A stretch of DNA of 60,000 nucleotides from Bolinopsis microptera (Eukaryota; Ctenophora; Tentaculata; Lobata; Bolinopsidae), in NCBI RefSeq assembly GCF_026151205.1, contig NC_087079.1, positions 5,988,169-6,048,168 on the forward strand. Direction: 5' to 3'. The notes beneath the pieces were generated by a model, which was not told where the DNA came from, did not search any database, and saw only the letters and a program-made list of their open reading frames with translations. Position numbers and translations under genes: made by a program. Of this stretch, positions 57,701 to 60,000 are shown piece after piece (the stretch's first letter is position 1; the number at the start of each line of letters is the position of its first letter).

Positions 57701-60000
57701 ACATTCTCTGGCAAAATACCAATTTGTATTAAGTCTCGAGTTATCAATTATCAAAAATTACACTCTTTGGTAAAATGCCAACTTGTACTCTAGAGTCTCA
57801 AGTCATAACAAAATACGGGGGTCTGAGACGGATCCCTTAAAAATAAAGACTCAACAAACTTAACCTAAGAATGTCACAACAGTGTCACAACAGTGTCACA
57901 ACAATGTCACAATAACGACCCTGCACTTACCGCGGATCTAGTCCTGACTTTGTTCCCTGCAGCCCTCTCCATACTACCCCTGCTACTTGCACGTGTGAAC
58001 CGTCTCACACGCTCCATACTGAAAATTTGTCATATTACAGCCGGGAAAATAGCCACTGATTGTTGTGGAGTTATCCTGATAACTCCTGATAACTTATCCT
58101 GGTATGATGTAAGATCAAGAATCTTATCTGGACCTTATGTTTATTTTATAGTTTTCTTGAGAAACTGTTAGATCAATAATTTGAGCTTAATTCGGGATTC
58201 CATGACACCAAGTTGATTGTGATAATTTATGGGATATTGTTGGAAAGTTCTCTTTTGATAGTTGGATGGTGAAGGCAAATCGAGTATTTTTGAACAAATT
58301 CTTCTAATTTTTCCTGAAATTTTTACTATAAAATAGAAATCGTGGAGTAATTTCTGTGATTTTATAAAGGATTAACCTGCAAATCGACATTATGATTAAC
58401 CATGCTGTAGGTCACTCTATAGACCACTAGTCAAACCTACGAGTAGCATCTTCAGTCTCGGTTAAAATTGGATTTTCTAGGCTACTTTGGTCAAAAACCT
58501 GTTGCTCTGTGCGGGGTACGGGGCAACTGCGAGGGGTGGTTAAATTGGTCAGGATCCTATCTCATAGTTTTAAACTAATTACAACACTACAAAAAAGCAT
58601 TAATAGGATTGTTGTTATTGTAGATGCTGCACTGGTGTATGGTAACTATTTGAACAGATAATCATGCGCTGCTTGGAGAAATAACACAAACTGAATAATA
58701 GATTAAATATTTATTTATCAGATCTTAAAGCGGAGATCGGCAATTCAGTAGTGTGGCATAACACGGTTAACGCACGGTTAAGGCACGGTTAAGGCACAGT
58801 TAAGGCACGGTTAAGCGTGCGTTAACCGTGCGTTAACCGTGCCTTAAGCGACCATAATGGTTGCTTTTGGGCAGTTTGTGCCTTAACCGTGCCTTAACCG
58901 TGCGTTAACCGTGCCTTAAGAACCGTGCCTTATGTAACCCTTGTGCCTTAACCGTGCCTTAACCGTGCCTTAACTGTGCCTTAACCGTGCCTTAACCGTG
59001 CGTTAACCGTGTTATGCCACACTACTGAATTGCCCGGAGATCTAATAAATACACACACAAAATACCGACCTATCAAAAATGTTTATCTCGTCCTCGACGA
59101 AACTATCAGGAATGTGAAGCTGCTCTTCGTTGCCCTCCTCATCTTGTACCGTGTTGGAGTTACAGCAGAAGGTTTTTAGAGAGTCCCTTGTCGCCATCCA
59201 ATCCTGTTATCGGTGAGGTGTTTAAATTAACACCAAGTCCCAACTTTTAGAAATATGTTTGAGTTTTTGGGAGTGTTTTCGGTGTTGATGTTTTAGGTTT
59301 TTTTGACAAATGATTTCACATTGAAAGAGAGATCAAGTCAGACATGTTTTCTATATTAGATACCACAACCTTTCTTAGATTACTCAGTTCACTACAATAG
59401 ACAGCAAATTGCAAAATCAACATAAAATGACATAGATATTGTGTTAATTATTTTATTTAAATAATTGTGTTAATAATAACCTGGATGGTATGAGCTAACA
59501 TCTCCACAAAAACAATCAGCAAGAAACCCAACCCCACAGTTAGGGTAGCTATTGGGTAATCCAACTTTATATCATTCTGTTTGAGTCCTTTCTCCACATC
59601 CTCCATCACTTCTGGTAACAGGTGAAGTAGGGTCGTGCCCATCAACACTCCTCCTGGAGGTGTAATAATGTTAGTGTCACAATAGTGTCACAATAGTGTC
59701 ACAATAGTGTCACAACAGTGTCACAATAGTGTCACAATAGTATCACGATAGTGTCACAATAGTATCACAATAGTGTGACAATATACTTTTCTTATTATTA
59801 GTGAGGTTTTTAAACGTATCACAGGAAACATGTGAAAATGCTAAATGGAAAATTCCCAAGATATTTAAAAAAAGATGACGAATGACAATTGACAACGATT
59901 TTCCATTACTGAGCAATATTTGTAAAGTTTGAATAACTGAACCACAAATATAAAAACAAGAGAAATTCTCACCTGCAATACAGTTAGCGACACTGATGTA
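15655..60000 (-). CDS. ZIP (SLC39A1-3-like) zinc transporter spanning more than 44 kb; 5' end beyond the window
   Basis: Membrane importer of Zn2+ and related metals. Coding exons in the window: 59973-60000 (partial), 59481-59653, 59070-59203, 57585-57661, 56969-57120, 55848-55959, 55308-55400, 40684-40838, 15655-15792. Every junction is GT-AG and phases match, giving 353 aa plus the missing N-terminus. Motifs in order: NCIAGGVLMGTTLLHLLPEV (TM1-2), LTVGLGFLLIVFVEML (TM3), a His-rich loop (HSHGDTHSHDGIAHAHGSG), TM4 VHSILEGMAVGS with the metal-site HSxxEG, TM5 HKALLAFALG, TM6 AFFAFSSPIGVAIGVG, TM7 GLIQAVATGTFLYIAFVEI, TM8 KVLFLALGYAIMCAVQF. The pattern is that of the ZIP II subfamily. Two introns are huge (about 24.9 and 14.5 kb) and contain other genes. 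One acceptor (57662-57663) was chosen among two nearby AGs to keep frame. Confidence 0.93.
15793..18580. other. Last ZIP intron, non-coding left part
   Basis: No gene recognised. Notable low-complexity pieces: (TTAA)n at about 15809-15832, AT-rich tracts at 16540-16620, and a poly-C run at about 17203-17231. Short frames here lack motifs or codon structure. Confidence 0.5.
18578..19609. repeat. 29-bp satellite array with an E-box in every unit, left block
   Basis: About 35 head-to-tail copies of a 29-bp unit (ACTGTACGAGTCACGTGTCT + AATGTCTAT). Each copy contains CACGTG. Variation is confined mostly to GTACGAG/GTACAAG and TCTATACT/TCTACACT/TCTTTACT. The array is interrupted at 19609 by a LINE fragment and resumes at 20714. 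Confidence 0.97.
19610..20713 (+). mobile_element. 5'-truncated RTE-like non-LTR retrotransposon inserted in the satellite
   Basis: A reverse transcriptase fragment begins mid-domain at LPEKYVRIFQAFFNGTMSAV and contains GTGQGDIQGPP, the catalytic YADDLAVM, a VEQVSNFVYLGANISGDG box and the ILLYGAEVWNTT and RRILKIKW motifs. After about 20400 the homologous frame changes (a +1/-1 shift) and continues as LRWYGHVVRMPETRF ... GRPRKGWM to a TAG ending 20683. The motif set fits RTE/endonuclease-RT type LINEs. It ends in a short (TGTA)n tail. The flanking TGTACGAGTCACG occurs at 19597-19609 and again at 20714-20726, consistent with a 13-bp target duplication, although the site is itself a repeat. Dead copy: truncated and frameshifted. 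Confidence 0.9.
20714..20787. repeat. 29-bp E-box satellite, right block after the LINE
   Basis: About two and a half further units of the same 29-bp satellite, the last diverging after CTGTACATGTCACGTG. Together with the left block it shows the LINE inserted into a pre-existing array. Confidence 0.93.
21223..21303. mobile_element. Member of a roughly 80-bp TTACCTGGGG...CCCAGTAA miniature family
   Basis: One of at least four full copies in the window (also 27922-28000, 28410-28469, 30505-30584; partial at 29284-29305). All start TTACCTGG(G/A)GACC and end GCGCCGCCCAGTAA or close to it, with a conserved core GGCGGAATGACAGGCTGAGCG. Ends are weakly complementary. See the 27922 copy for a target duplication. 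Confidence 0.75.
21787..22608. mobile_element. hAT-like miniature transposon with 8-bp target duplication (822 bp)
   Basis: Ends ATGGCGGCCGAGATGGCTCA and its complement are flanked by AGTCCTGT at 21779-21786 and 22609-22616. Inside, a second inverted-repeat unit runs from about 21833 to 22218; its arms of about 160 bp meet near 22010. A poly-A and AAATCAAAATCAATATCGTTTTC minisatellite runs at about 22219-22540. No protein coding. It lies inside the TA-flanked element of 20844-23210, so it inserted later. Confidence 0.85.
23211..23837. other. Intronic stretch with CACTATATAGTG repeats
   Basis: Non-coding. 23216-23270 repeats the sequence at about 22609-22660 (TCCTGTCACTATAAAGTGCG ... TATATAGTGACAAATATCAGC), a small palindromic element built from CACTATATAGTG motifs. 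A short piece near 23600-23650 (TATTGTATTGTATCAGATGCCATCG) matches the complement of 9845-9880. Confidence 0.5.
23838..24217. mobile_element. TA-flanked miniature transposon (380 bp)
   Basis: Terminal inverted repeat of about 34 bp starting CAGGGTGAGTTGAAAATAGT, flanked by TA on both sides. It shares the CAGGGTG terminus with the element in the MFS intron, suggesting the same transposase superfamily. Its interior (CTGAAAGTTTCAGGGTGAT ... ATAGATTTTTAGACTCGATT) recurs in the fold-back at 37.4-37.7 kb. Confidence 0.87.
25541..26660. other. Interior of the 8.1-kb element, no coding content
   Basis: Moderately complex sequence without recognisable protein similarity. Several loosely repeated phrases (TATTTATATA…, ATGAAATTGATC…) suggest old tandem duplication. 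The short frames at 26178-26591 show no motif. Confidence 0.4.
26661..27375. repeat. Polypurine minisatellite, (GGAGAA)n then (ACAAGGA)-type repeats
   Basis: About 715 bases almost free of pyrimidines except the C of ACAAGG units. 26661-26795 is (AAGGAG)n, then irregular GGAGACAAGGACAAGGAGACAAGG blocks to 27375. The apparent proteins (poly-Arg, or Leu/Ser/Pro/Cys-rich on the other strand) are by-products of the repeat. Such mirror-like purine tracts can form triplex DNA. Confidence 0.95.
27849..28806. mobile_element. Palindromic (fold-back) element, about 0.96 kb
   Basis: The two halves are imperfect complements from GGGTTTATGTAAAACCG at 27849 to CGGTTTTACATAAACCC ending 28806, centred near 28.36 kb. 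Arms include GCAAAACTATAAAAACC, TGTCATACGTTGTATGAC and CGAGCAAAT/AATTCGCTCG blocks. Two copies of the 80-bp TTACCTGGGG family are inserted, one in the left arm and one near the centre. No coding sequence. Confidence 0.85.
27922..28000. mobile_element. 79-bp miniature element with 9-bp target duplication
   Basis: TTACCTGGGGACC...GCCGCCCAGTAA is flanked by CCCCCATCG at 27913-27921 and again at 28001-28009. The opposite arm of the palindrome lacks it (CCCCCATCG occurs once there, near 28750 in complement), which confirms insertion. An 8-bp reading of the duplication is also possible. Confidence 0.8.
28813..28983. mobile_element. 171-bp miniature element carrying GTAGCAGTTAGTGCC repeats
   Basis: Ends ACAGGAGGAGCAA and TTTGCTCCTCCTGCG are near-complementary over 12 bp and are flanked by TAATC on both sides (28808-28812, 28984-28988). 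The interior is a tandem of roughly 20-bp GTTTGTAGCAGTTAGTGCCC units. The opposite arm of the larger inverted repeat lacks it. Confidence 0.7.
29385..31866. mobile_element. TA-flanked DNA transposon, non-autonomous, 2.48 kb (copy 2), nested in the 8.1-kb element
   Basis: Same CCTTATCGGACC ends and (A)ACGGACATTA sub-repeats as the copy at 20844-23210, flanked by TA. It splits the right arm of the 8.1-kb element at the word CGCTTATA; the undisturbed left arm reads through the site. The interior repeats TTCCGCCAAGTGACCCTTG near 29998 and again near 31588. A member of the 80-bp family sits at 30505-30584. No transposase frame. Confidence 0.87.
32743..32781. repeat. (AAACCA)n microsatellite
   Basis: Six to seven AAACCA units immediately right of the 8.1-kb element. 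No gene lies between here and 33188 except the probable 3' untranslated region of the acyltransferase gene. Confidence 0.9.
33189..34694 (-). CDS. Acyltransferase-3 family multi-pass membrane protein, intronless
   Basis: Predicted 501-aa integral membrane O-acyltransferase-like protein, similar in pattern to bacterial OpgC/MdoC and related acyltransferase-3 proteins; substrate unknown. The start is set at ATG 34694 (MSEPQQEMLEVGDSSRIP), just after a CAG that could be a splice acceptor for a 5' untranslated exon; the open frame extends 30 codons further up without need. A soluble acidic N-terminus of about 50 residues precedes roughly ten hydrophobic helices. The first helix carries the family's histidine (LTYGIYLFHLCLIY, His66). 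WNMPMFFYLSG and VHRLLVPTLF are typical of the family, followed by NVHQAWFLLYLFIFAQ. A cysteine-rich loop (CGSTSCCWSRKPFNCLTKSFCC) is unusual. It lies inside the last ZIP intron on the same strand. Lack of introns suggests a retrocopy or lateral acquisition. Confidence 0.82.
   Translation of the reverse strand: MSEPQQEMLEVGDSSRIPVMDALPEVETDDMTLPERLPENNHPSPERRADIDVIIIFLTYGIYLFHLCLIYTPSDWYGLQFPNITTGSVSEDPFTLVSLGHVLQLFVNFMDTWNMPMFFYLSGQNAYSALFRRSETQFRDERVHRLLVPTLFLSLVTQFPLTLWFFAPRDETLERSYWDYTQDFYRTFNVHQAWFLLYLFIFAQVSTHWFRVFHPAHNTADTTTLSYCGSTSCCWSRKPFNCLTKSFCCLNFVCKPASTPDQLVAAVKWFLGGPIRLALLPGLLIGLLLTLDNVCVQLASKLGLPKEAFLMASFPFFPYMVIFVLGYATRAADKQIRQHSKLWSWTCFIVGTVLCIVVGLLESILVRSNTKGLAQGIGLWLFLMGSIALARKKFTQPRGWHTTFRTMAMPFYLIHQQVIVGIASGALWVPYLRSFPMMLVITTFLTITISYLITKSGFLRYFFGLPSPRGSWLPGKQLRGFVPVLVLSGLVGLHLCLANLL
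34789..35025. repeat. Minisatellite of CCTATACTACAC / CACGGCCTATACTACAC units, block 1
   Basis: Alternating 12-bp (CCTATACTACAC) and 17-bp (CACGGCCTATACTACAC) units just upstream of the acyltransferase start. A second block of the 12-bp unit appears at 35647-35737, after about 620 bp of unique sequence. Confidence 0.95.
35026..35646. other. Unique intronic stretch between two minisatellite blocks
   Basis: No reading frame or motif of note. Because the same 12-bp repeat flanks both sides, this could be an insertion into one array, but no terminal repeats were found. Confidence 0.4.
35647..35737. repeat. CCTATACTACAC minisatellite, block 2
   Basis: About seven 12-bp units, matching the array at 34789-35025 but lacking the CACGG interruptions. 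Confidence 0.93.
35738..37389. other. Intronic non-coding stretch with a small palindrome
   Basis: No gene recognised. A near-perfect inverted repeat of 21-bp arms (TAAGAGATATGAAGGAACTAT and complement) lies at about 37041-37099. Confidence 0.5.
37390..37700. mobile_element. Fold-back element upstream of the lipoxygenase
   Basis: Arms of about 145 bp, centred near 37.53 kb, are close complements (GAGGTCCAAGATTTTCAAAA / TTTTGAAAATCTTGGACCTG at the core). Outer arms contain ACTTTTAGGATATGTTCTAAG and CTTAGAACATATCCTGAAAG, shared with the TA-flanked element at 23838-24217. The right arm ends about 300 bp before the lipoxygenase ATG. Confidence 0.8.
38000..40246 (+). CDS. PLAT-domain lipoxygenase homologue, intronless, altered iron site
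   Basis: 748 aa from ATG 38000 (MTTSNDEDAEVAYTFIIHTG), which directly follows a TTTTAG|CAAA possible acceptor; a longer frame from 37874 lacks family support. Residues about 8-120 form the PLAT beta-barrel. The catalytic domain follows with LAWLWAKMWFKCAE, AVYRTLPNAHPIFRLLQPH and FGFRGFPNGAGFPRVV. In animal lipoxygenases five ligands hold the iron. Here the first histidine (…LHELISH…) is Asn430 in CNFVITHFARAH; the second, His435, is present; the third is His616 and the Asn/His position is Asn620 (FHAAANFQ); the C-terminal Ile is Thr748, at the same aligned length. One ligand is therefore clearly substituted and the terminal one changed. It may be inactive, bind another metal, or have a structural role. 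Single exon, opposite to the host ZIP gene; a retrocopy is possible. The frame is fully open, arguing against decay. Confidence 0.92.
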   Translation: MTTSNDEDAEVAYTFIIHTGSNLPDQKSTKKWDDGTMILKINPGSDTTESKDLRVKDHFPTMTEGDVRIDLWLPSVIGVPKLLKVDLESNMLEIIKDALYIREITIIYNRASYRFPIKNYLYPHSPVHNPTEPKMGCPPHILVREGAGTLRHRETEDFIVRARDEDRAIMQSMIKWNDAEVNSAGLLFPGYLGVMDYDKLPRILKFREATLDNFMELRSSGRKEVKINMLQNMGGKVFGTYKEERFESFEQFYLYLKYKGDELGWDKEIVYEAMKVAKIFRQDEEFGRQILSGCNAWMIKKVISLEVRWAAGTVPMYTLEGKSVEQVLEEGRLFEVSYDDLIDIPHGGGLSKMLTGTSQTWYTVLADCLLYQRDDGKLVPILIRLENRNDGEPETWWSPPEPENTDLNHPAHLAWLWAKMWFKCAEASCNFVITHFARAHATSEIFAVAVYRTLPNAHPIFRLLQPHIIGVIPINVQGRAVLINPNKNAFACVVSAGDHLGKVFHNHFKNFSYENLILPDDVKKRGVEDIPEYLLRDDFLAHWAIIQEYVEEIVNLTYLSDADVAKDEELQNLFKEIVDFGFRGFPNGAGFPRVVSDRYKLTEYLTAIIVNISTFHAAANFQVLTSCGFVPNMPSCLSIPPPKQHDNITMELIVESLPVREIAFLALNIVYVLGQFSPIDCFFLEDAAANKRGIIGENMIVAPEQEACIHRLVEKMRQLKEKIDARNDGRYLKYDVLSPVNIPLATAT
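40684..40838 (-). CDS. ZIP transporter, penultimate coding exon (TM7)
   Basis: Acceptor TTTTCAG before 40838, donor AAAG|GTTGGT after 40684. Encodes VGVEVSHSDMAVKTLVEG then LIQAVATGTFLYIAFVEIVT, the TM7 metal-transporter signature. Enters in phase 1 from the exon 55308-55400 (…SPIGVAIG) 14.5 kb away and leaves in phase 0 towards 15792. Confidence 0.92.
40841..41815. repeat. Symmetrical nested repeat block: CAGTCA minisatellite / CAATTGACCCCC arms / (CCCTGA)n core
   Basis: From outside in: AGTCATATCAACAGTCACTGT-type minisatellite at 40850-41015 and again in the same orientation at 41663-41800; tandem GACAATTGACCCCCC units at 41030-41128 and their complement GGGGGGTCAATTGTCG at 41337-41655; a core of (CCCTGA)n with some CCCTAA at 41147-41313. 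The middle therefore looks like a fold-back transposon, made of tandem repeats, that landed in a pre-existing minisatellite next to the ZIP exon. Confidence 0.85.
41816..43230. other. Intronic stretch with TTCGACACG miniature inverted repeats
   Basis: No gene. Two related inverted-repeat patches at about 42015-42155 and 42640-42760 are built from CTCAAGTTCGACACG / CGTGTCGAACTAGAG motifs. A tRNA-like GGTTCGACTCT occurs at about 42052 but with no matching A box. Confidence 0.5.
43245..43660. repeat. Duplicated 5' flank of NERD-helicase copy 1
   Basis: Matches 52083-52495 upstream of copy 2, for example CTTCTAGAATAACATTT, CACACAGCACATACC and ATATTGAGAATAATATGCAG in order, with scattered substitutions. 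The unit that duplicated therefore included upstream, probably promoter, DNA and not only the coding sequence. Confidence 0.85.
43687..44252 (-). mobile_element. 5'-truncated LINE tail with 12-bp target duplication, in the 5' flank of copy 1
   Basis: GGTCCTGCAGTT occurs at 43675-43686 and 44253-44264. Directly after the left copy is a T-rich run, i.e. a poly(A)-like tail of a minus-strand element. Upstream on that strand is the C-terminal end of a non-LTR polyprotein (HLITGHCGLNKHLHTICK, then CPMCGDGEETVSHFLGQC, a zinc-knuckle end) up to a stop near 43966. Copy 2 lacks the insertion. It separates the ancestral upstream flank from the copy 1 start codon. Confidence 0.88.
44393..46677 (+). pseudogene. 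NERD nuclease + UvrD-like helicase gene, copy 1, frameshifted
   Basis: Two abutting frames, 44393-45541 and 45541-46677, together equal the intact paralogue at 52559-54784. The first ends with LSTPPERGFF; copy 2 reads GAGAAGAGG where this one has GAGAGAGG at about 45525-45531, a one-base loss that causes the shift. The first frame holds the NERD-type nuclease (EGECDFVVVGDQFVAVLEVK) and Walker A (VEGPAGTGKT). The second holds IFVDDYQ, WIFCDEAQSF, LSINLRNTYEI and AISRARVYS. Apart from the shift no stop is seen, so this is a young pseudogene, a sequencing error, or less likely a two-protein or recoded gene. A LINE has inserted in its 5' flank. Lies inside the 14.5-kb ZIP intron. Confidence 0.82.
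46678..47400. other. 3' flank of copy 1
   Basis: Begins with the same bases as the 3' flank of copy 2 (ACAATGATAAGAGTTAAGAA, then diverging). AT-rich with no further gene. Confidence 0.5.
47401..52047. repeat. 56-bp satellite array, about 83 copies, between the two NERD-helicase genes
   Basis: Tandem unit of 56 bp (CTGATAAGTGAGGAGGGTAG + AGTGGGGATGTTAAAAGGAG + GGTCAGTACCAGTACA). Very uniform, with recurring variants (GTAGAGATG, GATAATAAAA, CATTACC, CCAGAACACTG, CAGTACAAG). A run of three variant units at 48681-48810 recurs in the same order at 51201-51330, exactly 2,520 bp (45 units) apart, which shows block duplication. There are no unique spacers, so it is not a CRISPR array. The unit length is not a multiple of three and carries stops, so it is not coding. 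Confidence 0.97.
52083..52495. repeat. Duplicated 5' flank of NERD-helicase copy 2
   Basis: Homologous to 43245-43660 (see that entry). Starts within about 40 bp of the end of the 56-bp satellite, so the array sits almost at the junction of the tandem gene duplication. Confidence 0.85.
52559..54784 (+). CDS. NERD-domain nuclease fused to UvrD-like SF1 helicase, copy 2, intact and intronless
   Basis: 741 aa from ATG 52559 (MSSPRDRIENKIG), chosen because copy 1 aligns there; the frame opens 22 codons earlier. An N-terminal region of about 80 residues precedes a NERD/PD-(D/E)XK-like nuclease: EAEVKVYRCIEE, then Asp116 in EGECDFLVV and Glu129-Val-Lys131 in VLEVKG. A lysine-rich linker follows. 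The helicase core has motif I GPAGTGKT (331-338), motif II-like IFIDDYQ (Asp449, Asp450), motif III-like WIFSDDAQSI, motif IV-like NLRNTYEI (about 534-541) and motif VI-like TAISRARVYS (698-707). These match SF1A (UvrD/Rep) order, though motif II lacks the usual DE. Likely a DNA- or RNA-processing ATPase-nuclease. NERD-helicase fusions are known in bacteria; a defence role in animals is speculation. Nested in the ZIP intron, opposite strand. Confidence 0.85.
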   Translation: MSSPRDRIENKIGRKILDKYCTKRDELIMMPPLPASKFIDKLPEDIELKGVNVQEKEHQDAYEAEVKVYRCIEEMERHYVVIHQFEYTHEQYSAFLPNHQCKKTKKQTREIEGECDFLVVGDQFVAVLEVKGLSLQYTVDDGIRFKGCCNSAKKQRTRTSDLVKSMETSMMVYEFTVFPNISIEEVEEQYLCDETLLFSEDIDNLKHIISCCETFASLPVTGTVAKSARDRLCCCLLGLWCINQKNKFKLEICSLSYCIVDVSKKLRKALVTRKLIDEEENKRKKNKKKYPENPQMVVAPELFKEHLEINCLTKHQLDVFNSEKRFLWVEGPAGTGKTIVMLGKIIDLALNTTPEKRILLITAAHVESPIVLQYMELLSNISVDIMCERIKYDYEEGDTDVTDQLNEGYNSLSQQMSKCNSKIVLLVLSKCLSKSVDNFRTSFDSIFIDDYQLIVDNIESKLSSQENDIVSKGLLPILKNSDKSDRIVWIFSDDAQSILDKCARLHLPVRQMCIANMDNLKGYFVNSKLKLSINLRNTYEISTVLSIIRRIYEEIDYTESATGSADWPQQVGGHFLRGTKPVIHVLRDNEPASWKGILTKEIKKLRESGSCLKNKDIAVLINAGNNLMFAARTVRTSTERWDNTDDKISLHNSFQSVSAEWPAVISIFRFSANTFTASLPDNNTREIEFSFIIPCLYTAISRARVYSTVILYNYTRNRCKYTDKLIDELKQRGDVCRIIEH
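54785..55307. other. 3' flank of copy 2 and ZIP intron
   Basis: AT-rich. AATAAA-like signals near 55005 (TTGAATAAAAGCG) and 55119 (GCAAATAAAAGAG) are plausible polyadenylation signals for copy 2. No other gene. Confidence 0.45.
55308..57661 (-). CDS. ZIP transporter, central exons (cytoplasmic loop to TM6)
   Basis: Four exons: 57585-57661 (KYSDSEKKPLLNNSVQ), 56969-57120 (His-rich metal-binding loop, then FKGFGSILLLFALS), 55848-55959 (VHSILEGMAVGS and HKALLAFALG, carrying the TM4/TM5 metal-site residues) and 55308-55400 (SLETHIRSVAFFAFSSPIG). All phases are consistent. Introns here are ordinary in length (0.4-1.0 kb), unlike the two giant 3' introns. Confidence 0.93.
55425..55625. repeat. GTTAGGTTAGTGAG minisatellite in a ZIP intron
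   Basis: Irregular tandem of GTTAG(G/T)TTAGTGAGGTTAG and GAGAGGTTA units immediately upstream (in transcript terms) of the exon 55308-55400. It resembles TTAGG-type telomeric repeats only superficially. Confidence 0.85.
56290..56704 (+). pseudogene. Decayed intronless copy of a small secreted cysteine-containing protein
   Basis: ATG at 56290 opens a signal-peptide-like MQLLSCLFIVIIFSHTHS. The rest of the protein continues in a different frame (ILSTPDGVTGPLPCALTCSG ... NYGWKNQWHGSV), is cut by an in-frame TAG at 56477, then runs on (INTEECGFVSAPVVTATVTG, later MRARECDVYWSANGYNC) to a TAG at 56702. So there is one frameshift and one premature stop. The parent family was not identified; the GFVSAPVV and VYWSANGYNC signatures look like an invertebrate secreted, lectin-like module, but that is a guess. 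It lies antisense in the ZIP intron 55960-56968. Confidence 0.65.
58739..59034. mobile_element. 296-bp palindromic miniature transposon with 8-bp target duplication
   Basis: Ends GGCAATTCAGTAGTGTGGCA and complement, flanked by CGGAGATC at 58731-58738 and 59035-59042. The body is an inverted array of CACGGTTAAGG / CCTTAACCGTG 11-mers around a centre near 58855. The 8-bp duplication suggests hAT-type mobilisation. It sits in the ZIP intron 57662-59069. Confidence 0.9.
59070..60000 (-). CDS. ZIP transporter, first visible exons (TM1-TM3)
   Basis: 59973-60000 (partial, YISVANCIAG), 59481-59653 (GVLMGTTLLHLLPEVMEDVE and TVGLGFLLIVFVEMLAHTIQ) and 59070-59203 (acidic loop DEEGNEEQLHIPDSFVEDE). The start codon and the beginning of TM1 lie beyond the right edge. 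Confidence 0.93.
59668..59778. repeat. GTGTCACAATA minisatellite
   Basis: About ten 11-bp units of GTGTCACAATA with small variants, in the intron 59654-59972. A short related run (GTGTCACAACA) lies at 57877-57905. Confidence 0.93.

Overview
This is eukaryotic DNA, almost certainly from an animal. Coding segments are AT-rich, are cut by GT-AG introns and lie in a sea of transposon debris and satellites. Vertebrate-like orthologues (a cathepsin F-like protease, an SLC39/ZIP zinc transporter, an SVOP-like transporter, a PLAT-lipoxygenase), a PHD-finger reverse-transcriptase element and CCCTAA-type motifs suggest an early-branching aquatic invertebrate. A cnidarian is my best guess, with low confidence. 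No intact bacterial-style operon, CRISPR array or virus was seen.

Layout. 1-7.6 kb: a near-complete PHD-RT-endonuclease retroelement (minus strand), then small inverted-repeat elements and a perfect palindrome. 7.6-14.2 kb: a nine-exon cathepsin F-like gene on the minus strand. Its second intron contains a complete three-exon MFS transporter on the plus strand, whose own second intron carries a TA-flanked miniature transposon. 15.7-60 kb: one ZIP zinc-transporter gene on the minus strand. Its last exon is at 15.66-15.79 kb, the next at 40.7-40.8 kb, and seven more between 55.3 kb and the right edge, where it runs off the window. All splice phases agree. Everything between these exons is intronic.

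The 24.9-kb last ZIP intron holds a 29-bp E-box satellite split by an RTE-like LINE fragment, nested DNA transposons, an 8.1-kb element with about 0.94-kb terminal inverted repeats and an 8-bp target duplication, an intronless acyltransferase-3 membrane protein, and an intronless lipoxygenase that has lost one iron-binding histidine. The 14.5-kb preceding intron holds two paralogous intronless NERD-nuclease/UvrD-like helicase genes. The first is frameshifted, and they are separated by a 4.6-kb satellite with a 56-bp unit. The 5' ZIP introns contain a decayed secreted-protein pseudogene and a miniature transposon with an 8-bp target duplication.

How the genes work together: there is no sign of a shared pathway. 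The window is best read as three host genes (cathepsin, ZIP and nested MFS) whose introns have accumulated single-exon genes and mobile DNA. The most unusual items are the NERD-helicase pair (a possible defence or genome-maintenance family), the probable non-canonical lipoxygenase and the nested transposon architecture. Exons were worked out by eye from reading frame, splice sites and family motifs; no database search was possible.
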